A stretch of 62,845 nucleotides of DNA from an uncultured Eudoraea sp. (GCF_947258925.1 NZ_CAMYKG010000031.1:1-62845), one strand, 5' to 3'; shown: positions 52,707 to 61,856, counted from the first letter of the stretch. Notes: generated by a model from the sequence alone, not told the origin. Made by a program: numbers and translations.

Positions 52707-53960
52707 TTAAAAAAGGACCATCCAGCAATAATAAATTGCAAACAGGGACAGGAATATTATGCCTGCAAACGTCAGGACTTGTAACCCCTTGCCCGGATGA
52801 AATCTATTTGGAAGGTCATGGCTCATAACGTTTTTTAAATTCATATAACCTACTATAGGGGCTAAAACAAAGGAGACAAAAGTAGCAAGAGCCACCAGGT
52901 CACCCATATTTGCACTGAAGGCGGTTATCACCACAAAATTCACTAAGGCCAAAATTATTACCCCGGAAGCATAGTACTTTCTTCCTGAAAAATTTCTTTT
53001 TTTAGGAGTTAATAGACCAATGATATCAATAGATACCCTCGATATGGCGTCATGGGCTGTCATGCAGGTACTAAACATGGTAGCGAATGCAGACACGGCA
53101 ATAAATATATAGGCCCATTCTCCGATATGGGTGGTAAATAATTGTACTACCTGATCTGCAAAAATAATGGCGTTACTGCTCAGTTCAGTATTCGTCCCAT
53201 ACAGGGTCATCCATCCGATAATTAAGAAGAATATAGCCAGTATTGCAGTCATCAAATATCCTGAATTAAATTCCTGCAATGCTTCTTTGAGTGTAGGCTT
53301 AATTTTGTTTAGTTTATATTTCTCGAGGCTCCACAGACTAATCCAGCTGGAAGCCTCCACTGCTGTTGGCATCCAGCCAATTAATCCGATTAAGAAGAGG
53401 ATGCCCGCTTCATTGAAGATGGAAGGAGGAGCGAAATCCGGGACCGGTTCCACTTTCCCTTTGTATATAACAAGGACCGTGGTTACCAATAAGGCTATAA
53501 ACAAGATGGAGATTACGAATTTCAAAGAGGTCTCCAAAAATCGGTAACGACCAATAATTAAAAGCGTACTAATGAAAGCAAATAAGCCAAGGGCAACCAT
53601 TGCTACTGAAATGTCCTGTACCTTAAACAGGTTGATGAACAATCCGGCAGTAACCACATAAAGTGCGGCAAGGATAGTAAATGTTGTAACAAGTGTAATG
53701 AAGGCATAAAGCCATAAATAGCCCTTTCCCCGATTAAGATAGCCTTCTATAAGGGTTTTATTGGTGACATTGGTATATCGGATACCAAATTCAAAAAAAG
53801 GGTACTTAAGAATATTTGCCAGAATAATAGGAATAACCATTACCCAGCCATACTGTGCACCTGCTTTAGTGGATAATACTAAGTGTGAAGTGCCTATTGC
53901 CATACTCGCAAACAACAAACCCGGTCCGAGGTTTCTAAGCAGCGTTTTAAACTTTGACAT
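52707..53960 (-). CDS. Nramp-family-like transporter lacking the DPGN motif
   Basis: Inner-membrane protein of 417 residues from the ATG at 53960 (a TTG 15 codons upstream is in frame, less likely), with about 11 hydrophobic segments. The N-terminal LRNLGPGLLFASMAIGTSHLVLSTKAGAQYGW is Nramp-like in context, but the metal-site motif DPGN of TM1 is not present (GTSH instead), and TM6 reads GWMPTAVEASSWIS rather than the canonical MPH segment. It may thus carry a different ion than Mn2+/Fe2+. It lies downstream of the SanA/YdcF gene on the same strand. Confidence 0.82.
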   Translation of the reverse strand: MSKFKTLLRNLGPGLLFASMAIGTSHLVLSTKAGAQYGWVMVIPIILANILKYPFFEFGIRYTNVTNKTLIEGYLNRGKGYLWLYAFITLVTTFTILAALYVVTAGLFINLFKVQDISVAMVALGLFAFISTLLIIGRYRFLETSLKFVISILFIALLVTTVLVIYKGKVEPVPDFAPPSIFNEAGILFLIGLIGWMPTAVEASSWISLWSLEKYKLNKIKPTLKEALQEFNSGYLMTAILAIFFLIIGWMTLYGTNTELSSNAIIFADQVVQLFTTHIGEWAYIFIAVSAFATMFSTCMTAHDAISRVSIDIIGLLTPKKRNFSGRKYYASGVIILALVNFVVITAFSANMGDLVALATFVSFVLAPIVGYMNLKNVMSHDLPNRFHPGKGLQVLTFAGIIFLSLFAIYYCWMVLF

Positions 53961-54022
53961 GGGAGCTAAGGTTAATTTTCTGTGACTAAAATAGGTTTTT
54001 TTCAAGCAAAATTTACAGACGC

Positions 54023-54670
54023 CTATTTTATCTCTATTTTATCACCGTAGAAGCGGGGTTGTGTATTGAAAAGAAGATCCAAAAACACTTTTACCCGGGC
54101 AAAATATTCCCGAAACTGAACCTTTACACCTTGTTTTCCGGTAATTCCCTCGGCATTAAACCCTATAGCTTTAAGGCCCTTTTTCTCAGCCAAATAAATA
54201 GCCCGCTCATTATGAAATTTTTGTGAGATTACCGTAACACTATCTAGGCCAAATATATATTTTGCCCTTACCATTGAATCAAGGGTTCGGAAACCGGCAT
54301 AATCAAGAAATATTTTTTCATCCGGGATTCCTCCTTTGATCAGGTCTTTTTTGATTGTAGTTGGTTCGTTGTAGTAAATAGTTCCATTATCTCCGCTTAC
54401 CAGGATAAACTCAATTTTTCCGGCCTTATACAATTCAATGGTAGCTTTGATGCGATTGGCATAATATGGGTTTACTCCTCCTTTCACAAGCATCCTTGAG
54501 GTGCCTAAAACCAGGCCCACTTTGTTTTTTGGGGTATTGGCAGGATCTGTGAAAGTTTTCCCCCTGGCTGAAACTTCAATCGTAAAATTGGAAATAATTA
54601 CGACCAGAATTGACAAGAGCAGCAATAGGGCCAATAGAAAGCGATATTTCTTCTTGATGGAAATCTTCAT
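54023..54670 (-). CDS. SanA/YdcF (DUF218) family protein
   Basis: Protein of 215 residues with one N-terminal TM (about 8-28) and a DUF218 domain: GLVLGTSRMLVKGGVNPYYANRI, LVSGDNGT, and FLDYAGFRTLDSMVRA. E. coli SanA is needed to exclude vancomycin at high temperature, so the family is linked to envelope integrity; ElyC has a related role in lipid carrier metabolism. Exact function is unknown. The next gene downstream on the same strand is the Nramp-like carrier, 62 bases away. Confidence 0.88.
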   Translation of the reverse strand: MKISIKKKYRFLLALLLLLSILVVIISNFTIEVSARGKTFTDPANTPKNKVGLVLGTSRMLVKGGVNPYYANRIKATIELYKAGKIEFILVSGDNGTIYYNEPTTIKKDLIKGGIPDEKIFLDYAGFRTLDSMVRAKYIFGLDSVTVISQKFHNERAIYLAEKKGLKAIGFNAEGITGKQGVKVQFREYFARVKVFLDLLFNTQPRFYGDKIEIK

Positions 54671-54857
54671 ATCTAATTTAAAGGTAAGGAAACGGCTGTT
54701 ATCTTTTTGGCCATATCGATGAAAACAATATATTCACTATGAAAACCAAAAAAGAATTTTTTCAATATGGGATTGAGTATTTTTGGGAGAGTGATACCAG
54801 CGATTAAGAAATCTCAAAACTTATAATTATTAATTTTTAGCAAATACAAATTTAGAA

Positions 54858-55379
54858 ATGACATTGTTTATAGATATGGATGAGGTAATTGCCGACACCT
54901 ACAAGGCGCATATTACACTTTATAATAAGGAATTTGGCGAAAACCTTACGGCACAGGATTGTATAGGAGGTGAGGTATGGCAAAGTGTACCGGAACATCG
55001 CAGAAACCGAATTCACCGACACTGCCATGAAGTAGGGTTTTTTCGTGCTCTGCCCCCAATTGAAGGAAGTAAAGAAGTGATAAAGGAGTTGACTAAAGTA
55101 TACGATGTTTTTATTGCGTCTGCCGCAATGCAATTTCCTAATTCATTAATAGAAAAGCACTATTGGTTGGATGAACATTTTCCTTACATAGATTGGAAGA
55201 AACGCATTTTATGTGGAGATAAGCACATCCTTAGGGGCGATATCCTAATTGACGACCGCAAATACAACCTGGAAAATTTTATGGGGCGATCTATTATGTT
55301 CAGCTCACCTCATAATATAAACACTAATGGTTTTGAACGGGTAAATAGCTGGAAAGAAGTTGCTGAAAAGTTGTTGTAA
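54858..55379 (+). CDS. 5'(3')-deoxyribonucleotidase (NT5C type)
   Basis: HAD-fold phosphatase of 173 residues. Motif I is DMDEVIADT (Asp 7 and Asp 9 roles), motif II falls in VFIASAAMQ, and the final motif is ILIDDRKYNLENF. NT5C enzymes dephosphorylate deoxyribonucleoside monophosphates and keep dNTP pools in balance. The family also includes uncharacterised phosphatases, so substrate is inferred. It is a single plus-strand gene between minus-strand neighbours. Confidence 0.9.
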   Translation: MTLFIDMDEVIADTYKAHITLYNKEFGENLTAQDCIGGEVWQSVPEHRRNRIHRHCHEVGFFRALPPIEGSKEVIKELTKVYDVFIASAAMQFPNSLIEKHYWLDEHFPYIDWKKRILCGDKHILRGDILIDDRKYNLENFMGRSIMFSSPHNINTNGFERVNSWKEVAEKLL

Positions 55380-55505
55380 TAGGATATTTAAATCGCATTT
55401 ATAACAATTAAGAATGTATTGAAACGCATCATTTTACTAAGGTTCACGGCCTGGTTGAAGGAAAATTTGGCTATTTATTCAACTGCTTTTAAAATACCAT
55501 TTTAA

Positions 55506-56517
55506 TTACCATTCCCAGCCAAATGCTAAATTCCAGAAATAATCTGAATCGCTGGCCCCGGCTACTGGTTGGTTATCATAATTTAAGGTAATCCCTGTTT
55601 TTACATAGAAATCTAATGGAAGGTCATATTTCAAATCAAAATTCCAATCTACACGCCATCGACCACTTTCACTAAAACTTGGATAGGCTATTAATCGGGT
55701 AATAATACTCAGGTCTTTTGCATCAAATAAATTTAGTTCAGTACCTAATATGCCTTCAAAACTTGACCTGCCTTCTGTATCACTTGAAAAGCTCTCATTG
55801 TTATAGGATAAACCGGTTAACACACCCCAATACATTTTATTGGTATTTACAAGGTAATTACCAACCCCCATGGAAACTACTGTTCTTAAATCCAAAAGTT
55901 GCTCGGTATTTGACAACAAAGATACCTGGGGAGAAAGGTACCAGTCTTTTGGAAGAAAATAATTAGTCTTCCCTTCTGATATCTTCAGCATTATCTTGAG
56001 TGGAACGAAGTAAATTGGCATTGATATTTGCTGACCATTTATCCTCTGTATATTTCAAATTGGTTCCCAGGGTAAACTGTTTTAGGTTATTAGCTTTTGT
56101 AAAACTTATACCAAAATCAATAGCGGCGTCTAATCGGCTCCAAAACCCTCTCTCAAGAGGTTGCAGATAAACAATTTCAGATATCAATACTTCTCTTTCA
56201 TCTACTCCTTCGCGGTTGGTAATAGTAATAGAGTTATCCTCATTAGATCTTAGTTTTCCAACGAGTCTGTTTCCGTCTGCCAAACTTGTTAAAAATACAG
56301 ACTGAGTATAGATTTTTTTAATTTCTAACCATTCAATGTTAAAATCAGAATCGCTATAATTAGTTTCGATAACCAAAACGCCTTTGTCCATAGATTTAAT
56401 CTCACCAATAATTGTAGTGTTAGAATCTAATAGGAGAGAATCTTGTTGAGCCAGGGTGGTTGCACAAGTAATGAGCATAAGGAAAAAGCTTATCCCTGAT
56501 TTTGAAAATGAGAACAT
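55506..56517 (-). pseudogene. DUF481 outer-membrane protein gene broken by a frameshift
   Basis: The first frame (ATG at 56517) has a signal peptide ending CATTLAQ and runs as a DUF481-type protein to ANLLRSTQDNAEDIRRED, then stops at 55963. The rest of the same protein continues in another frame as NYFLPKDWYLSPQVSLLSN to the end (FWNLAFGWEW, stop 55506). The join is at about 55963-55975; one base (or a small number equal to 1 modulo 3) seems missing, and several family residues between DIRR and YFL may also be lost. Intact, it would have about 335 residues forming a beta-barrel. Either a recent pseudogene or a sequence error. Confidence 0.82.
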
Positions 56518-56646
56518 ATGGCGGTGTGATTTATTTGGTCCTTAGAAAAAAATCATAAACCAATAATGTATTTGTTGTCTGGTTTCAATAAGTTGGTTTG
56601 CAGAAAACAAGAATCAAAATGGTAAGAAGAGTATTTTATATTCGTA

Positions 56647-57108
56647 CTAATTTACCTTTTTAAATCCCCCTTCTTTAAAGCGAAATCTTGCCATGAAACC
56701 CCAATTATTCGTGTAAAAGTCAAAATCATTAGTAACCGCAAAACCAGGCCGCCAATCAAATCCAATGGTTAAAGGAAATCTAAAGGAATATTCTACGCCA
56801 AAATTGCCTGCGATATTAAAGTCAAAATCATTTTCGAAGAAAAATTCCGGACCTACCCCGGGATAAAATTTCAATCCTTCGGGTCCGTCAGTTAAGGCAA
56901 ACATCCAGTCGAAATAGGCTCCTACTCCAAAATTTTCTAAATAGACCGTTGGATGGAGCCTGGGAGATATTCCCAGTGGGATTGTGGCATCAATTCCTAT
57001 GTTCTCACCAATTCGAACCCCTGCTTCAATATTGGCCTGACCAAATGCAGTTGTATTAAATGTTAAACATAGCACAACCAGTGCGAAAAAGATCTTTGGA
57101 TATTTCAT
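56647..57108 (-). CDS. Small outer-membrane beta-barrel protein, unknown role
   Basis: Exported protein of 153 residues with a signal peptide ending NTTAFGQ. The mature part alternates hydrophobic and polar residues with many aromatic strand ends (AYFDWMFAL, FGVEYSFRFPLTIGFDW, GFMARFRF), as in small 8-strand barrels. I do not recognise the family. A TAAATTTG box lies 33 bases upstream on the minus strand. Its neighbours are the broken DUF481 gene and folE, which do not reveal a function. Confidence 0.75.
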   Translation of the reverse strand: MKYPKIFFALVVLCLTFNTTAFGQANIEAGVRIGENIGIDATIPLGISPRLHPTVYLENFGVGAYFDWMFALTDGPEGLKFYPGVGPEFFFENDFDFNIAGNFGVEYSFRFPLTIGFDWRPGFAVTNDFDFYTNNWGFMARFRFKEGGFKKVN

Positions 57109-57140
57109 TAAGTTCAGTTTTGAGTTTATTAATTCAGGGG

Positions 57141-57148
57141 CAAATTTA
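57141..57148 (-). promoter_or_regulatory. -7 box for the small barrel protein
   Basis: On the minus strand a perfect TAAATTTG box ends 32 bases before the ATG at 57108. No convincing TTG was found at the proper distance. Confidence 0.4.
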
Positions 57149-57268
57149 GCAATAAATGATTATTTCTTAGTAAGATCAGCATTATATAAGCTTTTGTAGC
57201 CCAGAATTAATTCCAGGGATGTCGAATATGATGATGTTTATCCAGAGCACTGAAGGTTTAGCTGCTGC

Positions 57269-57973
57269 TTAAGAATTGATATAATTCTGTAATTCAGTAA
57301 TTTTTTGAGACGATTTAAAGACACCTCCGTAGTAGGAAGTTACAGTGGCAGAGGTATTATCCTTAACACCTCTTGATGAAACACATAAATGCTTTGCATC
57401 TATAATTACCGCAATATCCTGAGTGTCAAGAATAGTTTGTAATTCAATTGCTATTTGATTGGTTAAGCGCTCCTGTACCTGTGGTCTTTTAGCATAATAT
57501 TGCACAATACGATTTAACTTTGAAAGACCAATAACTTTCCCTGAAGAAATATAGGCTACATGAGCTTTGCCAATAATAGGCACAAAATGATGTTCGCAGT
57601 TGGAATAGAAGGTGATATCCTTTTCAACCAACATCTGATTGTATTGATATTTATTATCAAACAGAGCCACTTTAGGCTTGTTTTCAGGATTTAAACCTGA
57701 AAAGATTTCTTCTATGTACATTTTGGCTACGCGTTTTGGAGTACCCCTGAGTGAATCATCATTCAGGTCTAAACCCATTACGTCCATAATTTGGGCAAAT
57801 AATTTTGCAATGCTTTCTTTCTTTTCTTCATCGCTCATGGCAAATGCATTGGGCTTCATAGGAGTTTCTAATCCTGTGGAAAGGTGATCATCCCCTATTT
57901 CTTCATGAGTAAAACCATTCAATAATTCTTCAGAATTAATGAGCGTATTTATTAACGTATCCTGATCTTTCAT
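57269..57973 (-). CDS. folE: GTP cyclohydrolase I
   Basis: Enzyme of 234 residues that opens GTP to dihydroneopterin triphosphate, the first step of folate (and pterin) synthesis. The zinc and catalytic motif CEHHFVPIIGKAHVAYISSGKVIGLSKLNR is intact (shown in parts: CEHHF, GKAHVAY, VIGLSKLNR), followed by KRPQVQERLTNQIA and the third zinc Cys in AKHLCVSSRGVKD. It is slightly longer than usual at the N-terminus (about 45 extra residues, PMKPNAFAMSDEEKKES). A gap of 433 bases lies upstream. Confidence 0.95.
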   Translation of the reverse strand: MKDQDTLINTLINSEELLNGFTHEEIGDDHLSTGLETPMKPNAFAMSDEEKKESIAKLFAQIMDVMGLDLNDDSLRGTPKRVAKMYIEEIFSGLNPENKPKVALFDNKYQYNQMLVEKDITFYSNCEHHFVPIIGKAHVAYISSGKVIGLSKLNRIVQYYAKRPQVQERLTNQIAIELQTILDTQDIAVIIDAKHLCVSSRGVKDNTSATVTSYYGGVFKSSQKITELQNYINS

Positions 57974-58406
57974 ATGGTGCTAGTAATTTATAGTTTTTGC
58001 TATTTGTGATTGTACAATTTTATTGTTTGGATAGGGTTCGATGATTTATAAAATACCTTATCCATTACGAGGTAAATATATAAAGTTTGTTTAATATAAA
58101 ATGTTAAAGAATAAACAAAAATTAAATCTAAATGGAGTTTACATTATAGTTTAATCTAATTATAATAATTATGTGCCGTGTCACATAAGATATGTTGTTT
58201 AATAAAATATGAAAAAATATGAACTTATATTTAGATGTCAAAATATAGTTACAGGTGCCAGGTGATTGGATTTTAGACAAAAAAATTAATGATATGTTCC
58301 AATTATTTATGAAGAAATAGGAAAGGCAAAGATAAAAATGGAAAACAACTTTTAACTGGAAGTGGAGTCTGAATATTTTACTTTTAATATTGCACTTTCA
58401 ATTACT
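57974..58406 (-). other. 433-base AT-rich gap upstream of folE
   Basis: No open frame or RNA gene is supported. Visible structures are a hairpin at 58029-58063 (GGATAGGG pairing with CCTTATCC, one mismatch) and a perfect inverted repeat at 58169-58188, TTATGTG-N6-CACATAA. Either could be regulatory for folE. No TAnnTTTG promoter for folE was found. Confidence 0.5.
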
Positions 58407-59114
58407 TTATTTTAGAACGCGTTTCATGAAATTGTCCTTATAAGCCCTTCCTATAGGAAGATTCGTTTTTTCATCCAAACGGACTTGATTTCCCACGATT
58501 TTCTGAATTTTGGAGATATTAAGGATATATGATTTGTGAATCCTGACGAACTTTCCTGAATCCAGATAAGCTTCCCAGTATCTCAGCGGCTCTTGAGAAA
58601 GGTACTTCCTTTCCACAGTATGTATTTCCGTATAATCTGCATCAGATTGTATAAAACGAATGTTGGCAACTTCAATTTTGATGAGCTCATAGCCCGATTT
58701 TATGAAAAACGCATCGGATGATGACTTAGGTACGTTTAAATCTTTCTCTTTAGCTCCTTCTGATTTATTGGGAGGCACTTTAGAGACTGCCTGTACAAAT
58801 CGCTCAAACGAAAAGGGCTTTAGTAAATAGTCCACCACATCATACTCGTAGCTTTCAAGGGCATAATCGGGAAACGCAGTCGTCAAAATTACATTGGGTT
58901 TGTGGTGCATGGCCTTTAAAAAATCAATTCCAGAAATTTTGGGAAGGTGAATATCCAAAAAAATCAAATCAACTTTTTCAGTTTTTAGAAAGTCCATGGC
59001 CAGAAGTGGATCGGTAAAGGTGGCTTTCAAGTCCATATTCTCCATATCGGCTATGAACTTTTTCAATACACGTTGTGCAGGTGGTTGGTCTTCGATAATA
59101 ATGCAGCGCATCAT
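58407..59114 (-). CDS. LytTR-family response regulator (partner of the 59111-60139 kinase)
   Basis: Regulator of 235 residues with a receiver domain (VDLIFLDIHLPKISG, Asp about 54; LLKPFSFERF) and a LytTR DNA-binding domain (NIRFIQSDADYTEIHTV, GKFVRIHKSYILNISKIQ). The first ATG overlaps the kinase stop by 4 bases (ATGATG start). It is similar in design to the 38.6-kb regulator but a separate paralogue. Target genes are unknown. Confidence 0.94.
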   Translation of the reverse strand: MMRCIIIEDQPPAQRVLKKFIADMENMDLKATFTDPLLAMDFLKTEKVDLIFLDIHLPKISGIDFLKAMHHKPNVILTTAFPDYALESYEYDVVDYLLKPFSFERFVQAVSKVPPNKSEGAKEKDLNVPKSSSDAFFIKSGYELIKIEVANIRFIQSDADYTEIHTVERKYLSQEPLRYWEAYLDSGKFVRIHKSYILNISKIQKIVGNQVRLDEKTNLPIGRAYKDNFMKRVLK

Positions 59115-60139
59115 GCTTCGTTTGCTTTTAATTGCATTTTCAAAAGTACGGCGTATTCGCCATTTCGCTCATTTATGGACAATTCATGTGCATCTGGATA
59201 TAAGATCTGTAATCGTTTTATTACATTTTGAAGTCCGATACCCTTGGAAAGGCTTTCGGTGTTTCCCAAAGGTTGAAACGTATTCTTACAATGGAATTGC
59301 AATAGACCCTTATCCGTCACATGTATGTTGATGTCGATGGTAATATCGTTTGACTGGCTGGCTGTACTATGTTTAAAGGCATTTTCAACAAATACGCTCA
59401 AAATTAATGGAGCAATTTGGTAGCCGGAAGGGATATTTTCCGTTTGAAATATTACTTTACCTCGTTCCTCAATTTGGAGTTCGTTCAACTGGGTAAAGTT
59501 TTTAATGTGTTCTATTTCCTTCTGAAGTGGCACAAACTTCTCCTTACAATCATATAACATATATCGCAATACCGAGGAAAGTTCCAATATGATAGATGAG
59601 GTTTTCGGGGATTGCTCAATGGCATAGGAATATAGGTTGTTTAGGTTGTTGAAGAGAAAATGCGGATTTATCTGAGATTTCAGAAATTGTAATTCACTTT
59701 CTTTGATAGATGATTGTAGTTGCTCTACTTCCAACTGTTTTTTCGAAGCGTCCCATGCAAACTTAAAGCCCACCAGAATGGTAATAACAGGAAGTACATC
59801 CAGGAGACAATATATAACACCCGCAAAACGCTGACCGCGTGTATCCGGATAGTAAATCTGTTCCAGCACAAATTCTTCAATAGAGATTATGGCGGTAATT
59901 ACTATGGCTACAGACAAAAAGAAGAGCAAGTACTTTTTCTGATAAAAAAAATTGGGCAAAAGCACATAATTAATAATTAAGGCACCGATTGCATAGTTCA
60001 GAAAGACAACAACCTTAAATTCCTGTATTTGTGGCTCGTTCTTATCGAATGAAAAGAAAAGGAAAAGCACGGCATGCAGTAAAATCTGAAACACTACTTC
60101 TTTAGTAGTATCGTCGAAAAAGGATCTTTTTGGTGCCAT
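59111..60139 (-). CDS. LytS-type sensor histidine kinase, four-TM type
   Basis: Kinase of 342 residues with four N-terminal hydrophobic segments (about 15-120), a coiled coil and the His_kinase domain: SQINPHFLFNNLNNLYSY with the phospho-accepting His, and ENAFKHSTASQ and GIGLQNVIKRLQ in the ATP region. It has no large sensor domain, so it may sense membrane or quinone state. On the minus strand it lies upstream of the regulator and overlaps it. A TAATTTTG sequence lies just 5 bases before the ATG. Confidence 0.92.
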   Translation of the reverse strand: MAPKRSFFDDTTKEVVFQILLHAVLFLFFSFDKNEPQIQEFKVVVFLNYAIGALIINYVLLPNFFYQKKYLLFFLSVAIVITAIISIEEFVLEQIYYPDTRGQRFAGVIYCLLDVLPVITILVGFKFAWDASKKQLEVEQLQSSIKESELQFLKSQINPHFLFNNLNNLYSYAIEQSPKTSSIILELSSVLRYMLYDCKEKFVPLQKEIEHIKNFTQLNELQIEERGKVIFQTENIPSGYQIAPLILSVFVENAFKHSTASQSNDITIDINIHVTDKGLLQFHCKNTFQPLGNTESLSKGIGLQNVIKRLQILYPDAHELSINERNGEYAVLLKMQLKANEA

Positions 60140-60253
60140 CTTTCCAAAATTACGTTTTTCTTAATATAGGATGCGGGAAAAACCGTCATCGACAGATTCT
60201 ATAGGGTAAACGTACAATAGCACCCATGAGAATCATCTTTATCCCTAAATTAT

Positions 60254-61354
60254 TTAAAGTGAAAAGCCCACCCTAAAATCAAGGAAGTTTGCCACATGGC
60301 CATGTGCTTTCAGGTTGATGCCCACATTAAATTTTTTGCCAATCCTGTAAACCAGACCGTATCGCTGATACAGATCCGAGTGCATGGGATTAGGATTGCT
60401 GAGATACACCCCAAATTGCTGACTAAAAAGAAACTTTCCTAATAAGAACTCATGACCAATAGCGACTCCTGCCTTCACGGAACTACCCTCATCTCCACTT
60501 TGTTCAAGTACATACCCGGTACCGTTATCATACATTACTTCTCCTCCGAAGGTGTACGCATTTACCCTGGCAAACTGTCTGCTCCATTTGATTTCCAGTC
60601 CGGGGGATAGCAGGAATAGATTATCTCTCGGTTCCTCATAGGCCATAAATAATGTAAAATCCAACCTTTTTTGGGGCGGGCCAAGATCTCTCCAGTTGAT
60701 TACAGCTCTTTTCTTAAATTCAAACTCTTTTAGGTAATAGGCCATACCTATCCCTATAGAAGGCCAGTTAATACCCTTATTGGGTTTGCGGACCCCACCA
60801 TTGGAAATATGGTTATATACCAGTGTTCCATTCAGCAACCAGCGGTCTTTAATTCTGAAGTGTACCGTACCTCCCAGTTGCAATGGAAAACCAATATAGG
60901 TGCTATAGCTCTGGTTATCCGGATTTAAAACCGGATCATATGGAGAATTCTGATATGAGAAACCAAGACCTGCCCGTACCGAATAATTCACACGGCCCTT
61001 GGTATTAAAGACAGGTTCGATGTAAAATAATCCTGTCAATCCTTGTCCAAGCACTTCCTTATTGTCAAAACCCCAATAAGTGAGCGCCATACCAAGTTTT
61101 GGGTAACACATACATGACTCCCAGGCCTTCTGGGATATTTTGTGCCAGGCCAAATCCAGTTCAATTCCGGTAGGGTAGGAGTCTTTAATAGGTCTTAGCT
61201 CCCTGCTGTGGATGAGCACCGAACCCAGGTGAAATTTGAGTCCAACCAACTTTACGGCATTAAGTGAATCACTCGAGTTCTGGGCAAAAGCATTCCCGGG
61301 AGAGTAAATGAAAACTCCTATAAACAAACAAAGAATTATCGAGCTTATCCTCAT
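60254..61354 (-). CDS. PagL-like acyloxyacyl hydrolase (lipid A 3-O-deacylase)
   Basis: Exported beta-barrel of 366 residues with a signal peptide ending GNAFAQ. The PagL signature is in place: YNHISNGGVRKPNKGINWPS, giving the catalytic His (about 182), Ser (about 184) and Asn pattern HxSNGG. PagL removes the 3-O acyl chain of lipid A at the outer membrane. The gene is longer than Pseudomonas PagL, as is usual in Bacteroidota. It is 114 bases upstream of the LytTR kinase gene on the same strand, so the two may be linked. Confidence 0.88.
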   Translation of the reverse strand: MRISSIILCLFIGVFIYSPGNAFAQNSSDSLNAVKLVGLKFHLGSVLIHSRELRPIKDSYPTGIELDLAWHKISQKAWESCMCYPKLGMALTYWGFDNKEVLGQGLTGLFYIEPVFNTKGRVNYSVRAGLGFSYQNSPYDPVLNPDNQSYSTYIGFPLQLGGTVHFRIKDRWLLNGTLVYNHISNGGVRKPNKGINWPSIGIGMAYYLKEFEFKKRAVINWRDLGPPQKRLDFTLFMAYEEPRDNLFLLSPGLEIKWSRQFARVNAYTFGGEVMYDNGTGYVLEQSGDEGSSVKAGVAIGHEFLLGKFLFSQQFGVYLSNPNPMHSDLYQRYGLVYRIGKKFNVGINLKAHGHVANFLDFRVGFSL

Positions 61355-61466
61355 TTAAATTCTATAATTGTTATTGGTCCTTTCCTATCATCAATTTACG
61401 GAGTTATGCTCTCATTAAGAATTATTTTTTCTATTTATGCTCGAATTTGTAACCTAAGATTAATTT

Positions 61467-61856
61467 TTAATCCTCACCACTAAATAATTGGACAAGTGGT
61501 TGAAATCCACCATAAACCATTCGTGTGGCATCAAAAACAAGTTGCGACGGATCAGTCAGCGGGGCAATTAAATCCTTCATTCTGGGGTCGTCGGGCACCT
61601 GCTTATTTGCCAGGTCACGCATCTCCCGGGATTCGAACACAACCCACCCAAATACAATTACTTCATCCTCTTTTGCATCTATTAGGTCAGGAAAAGAACG
61701 CGTACCTTCCAATTTTAAATCATCACCAACATATTCAAAGTAGGCGAGTGCACCATATTCCTTCCAGATCTTTGCCACTGTCTCAGCAACGCGCTTGTAT
61801 TCATTCAGGTGAATTCGCGGCACCGGAAGGACGAATCCGTCTATGTAATTTGTCAT
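61467..61856 (-). CDS. DUF1428 family protein
   Basis: Protein of 129 residues with the DUF1428 pattern from the start: YIDGFVLPVPRIHLNEYKRVAETVAKIWKEYGAL, later VIVFGWVVFESREMRDLANKQV and a C-terminal MVYGGFQPLV. This ferredoxin-like (dimeric alpha-beta barrel) family has no known reaction. It is a single gene between the PagL-like and DUF1254 genes. Confidence 0.92.
   Translation of the reverse strand: MTNYIDGFVLPVPRIHLNEYKRVAETVAKIWKEYGALAYFEYVGDDLKLEGTRSFPDLIDAKEDEVIVFGWVVFESREMRDLANKQVPDDPRMKDLIAPLTDPSQLVFDATRMVYGGFQPLVQLFSGED

Noticed and set aside
58169..58188. CRP/FNR box upstream of folE
   Set aside because: The halves TGTG and CACA are 6 bases apart rather than the 8 of the consensus, so only an unspecified palindrome is reported.
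57974..58406. Riboswitch (tetrahydrofolate or preQ1 type) before folE
   Set aside because: No recognisable conserved core was found on the minus strand; only a simple imperfect hairpin is present.
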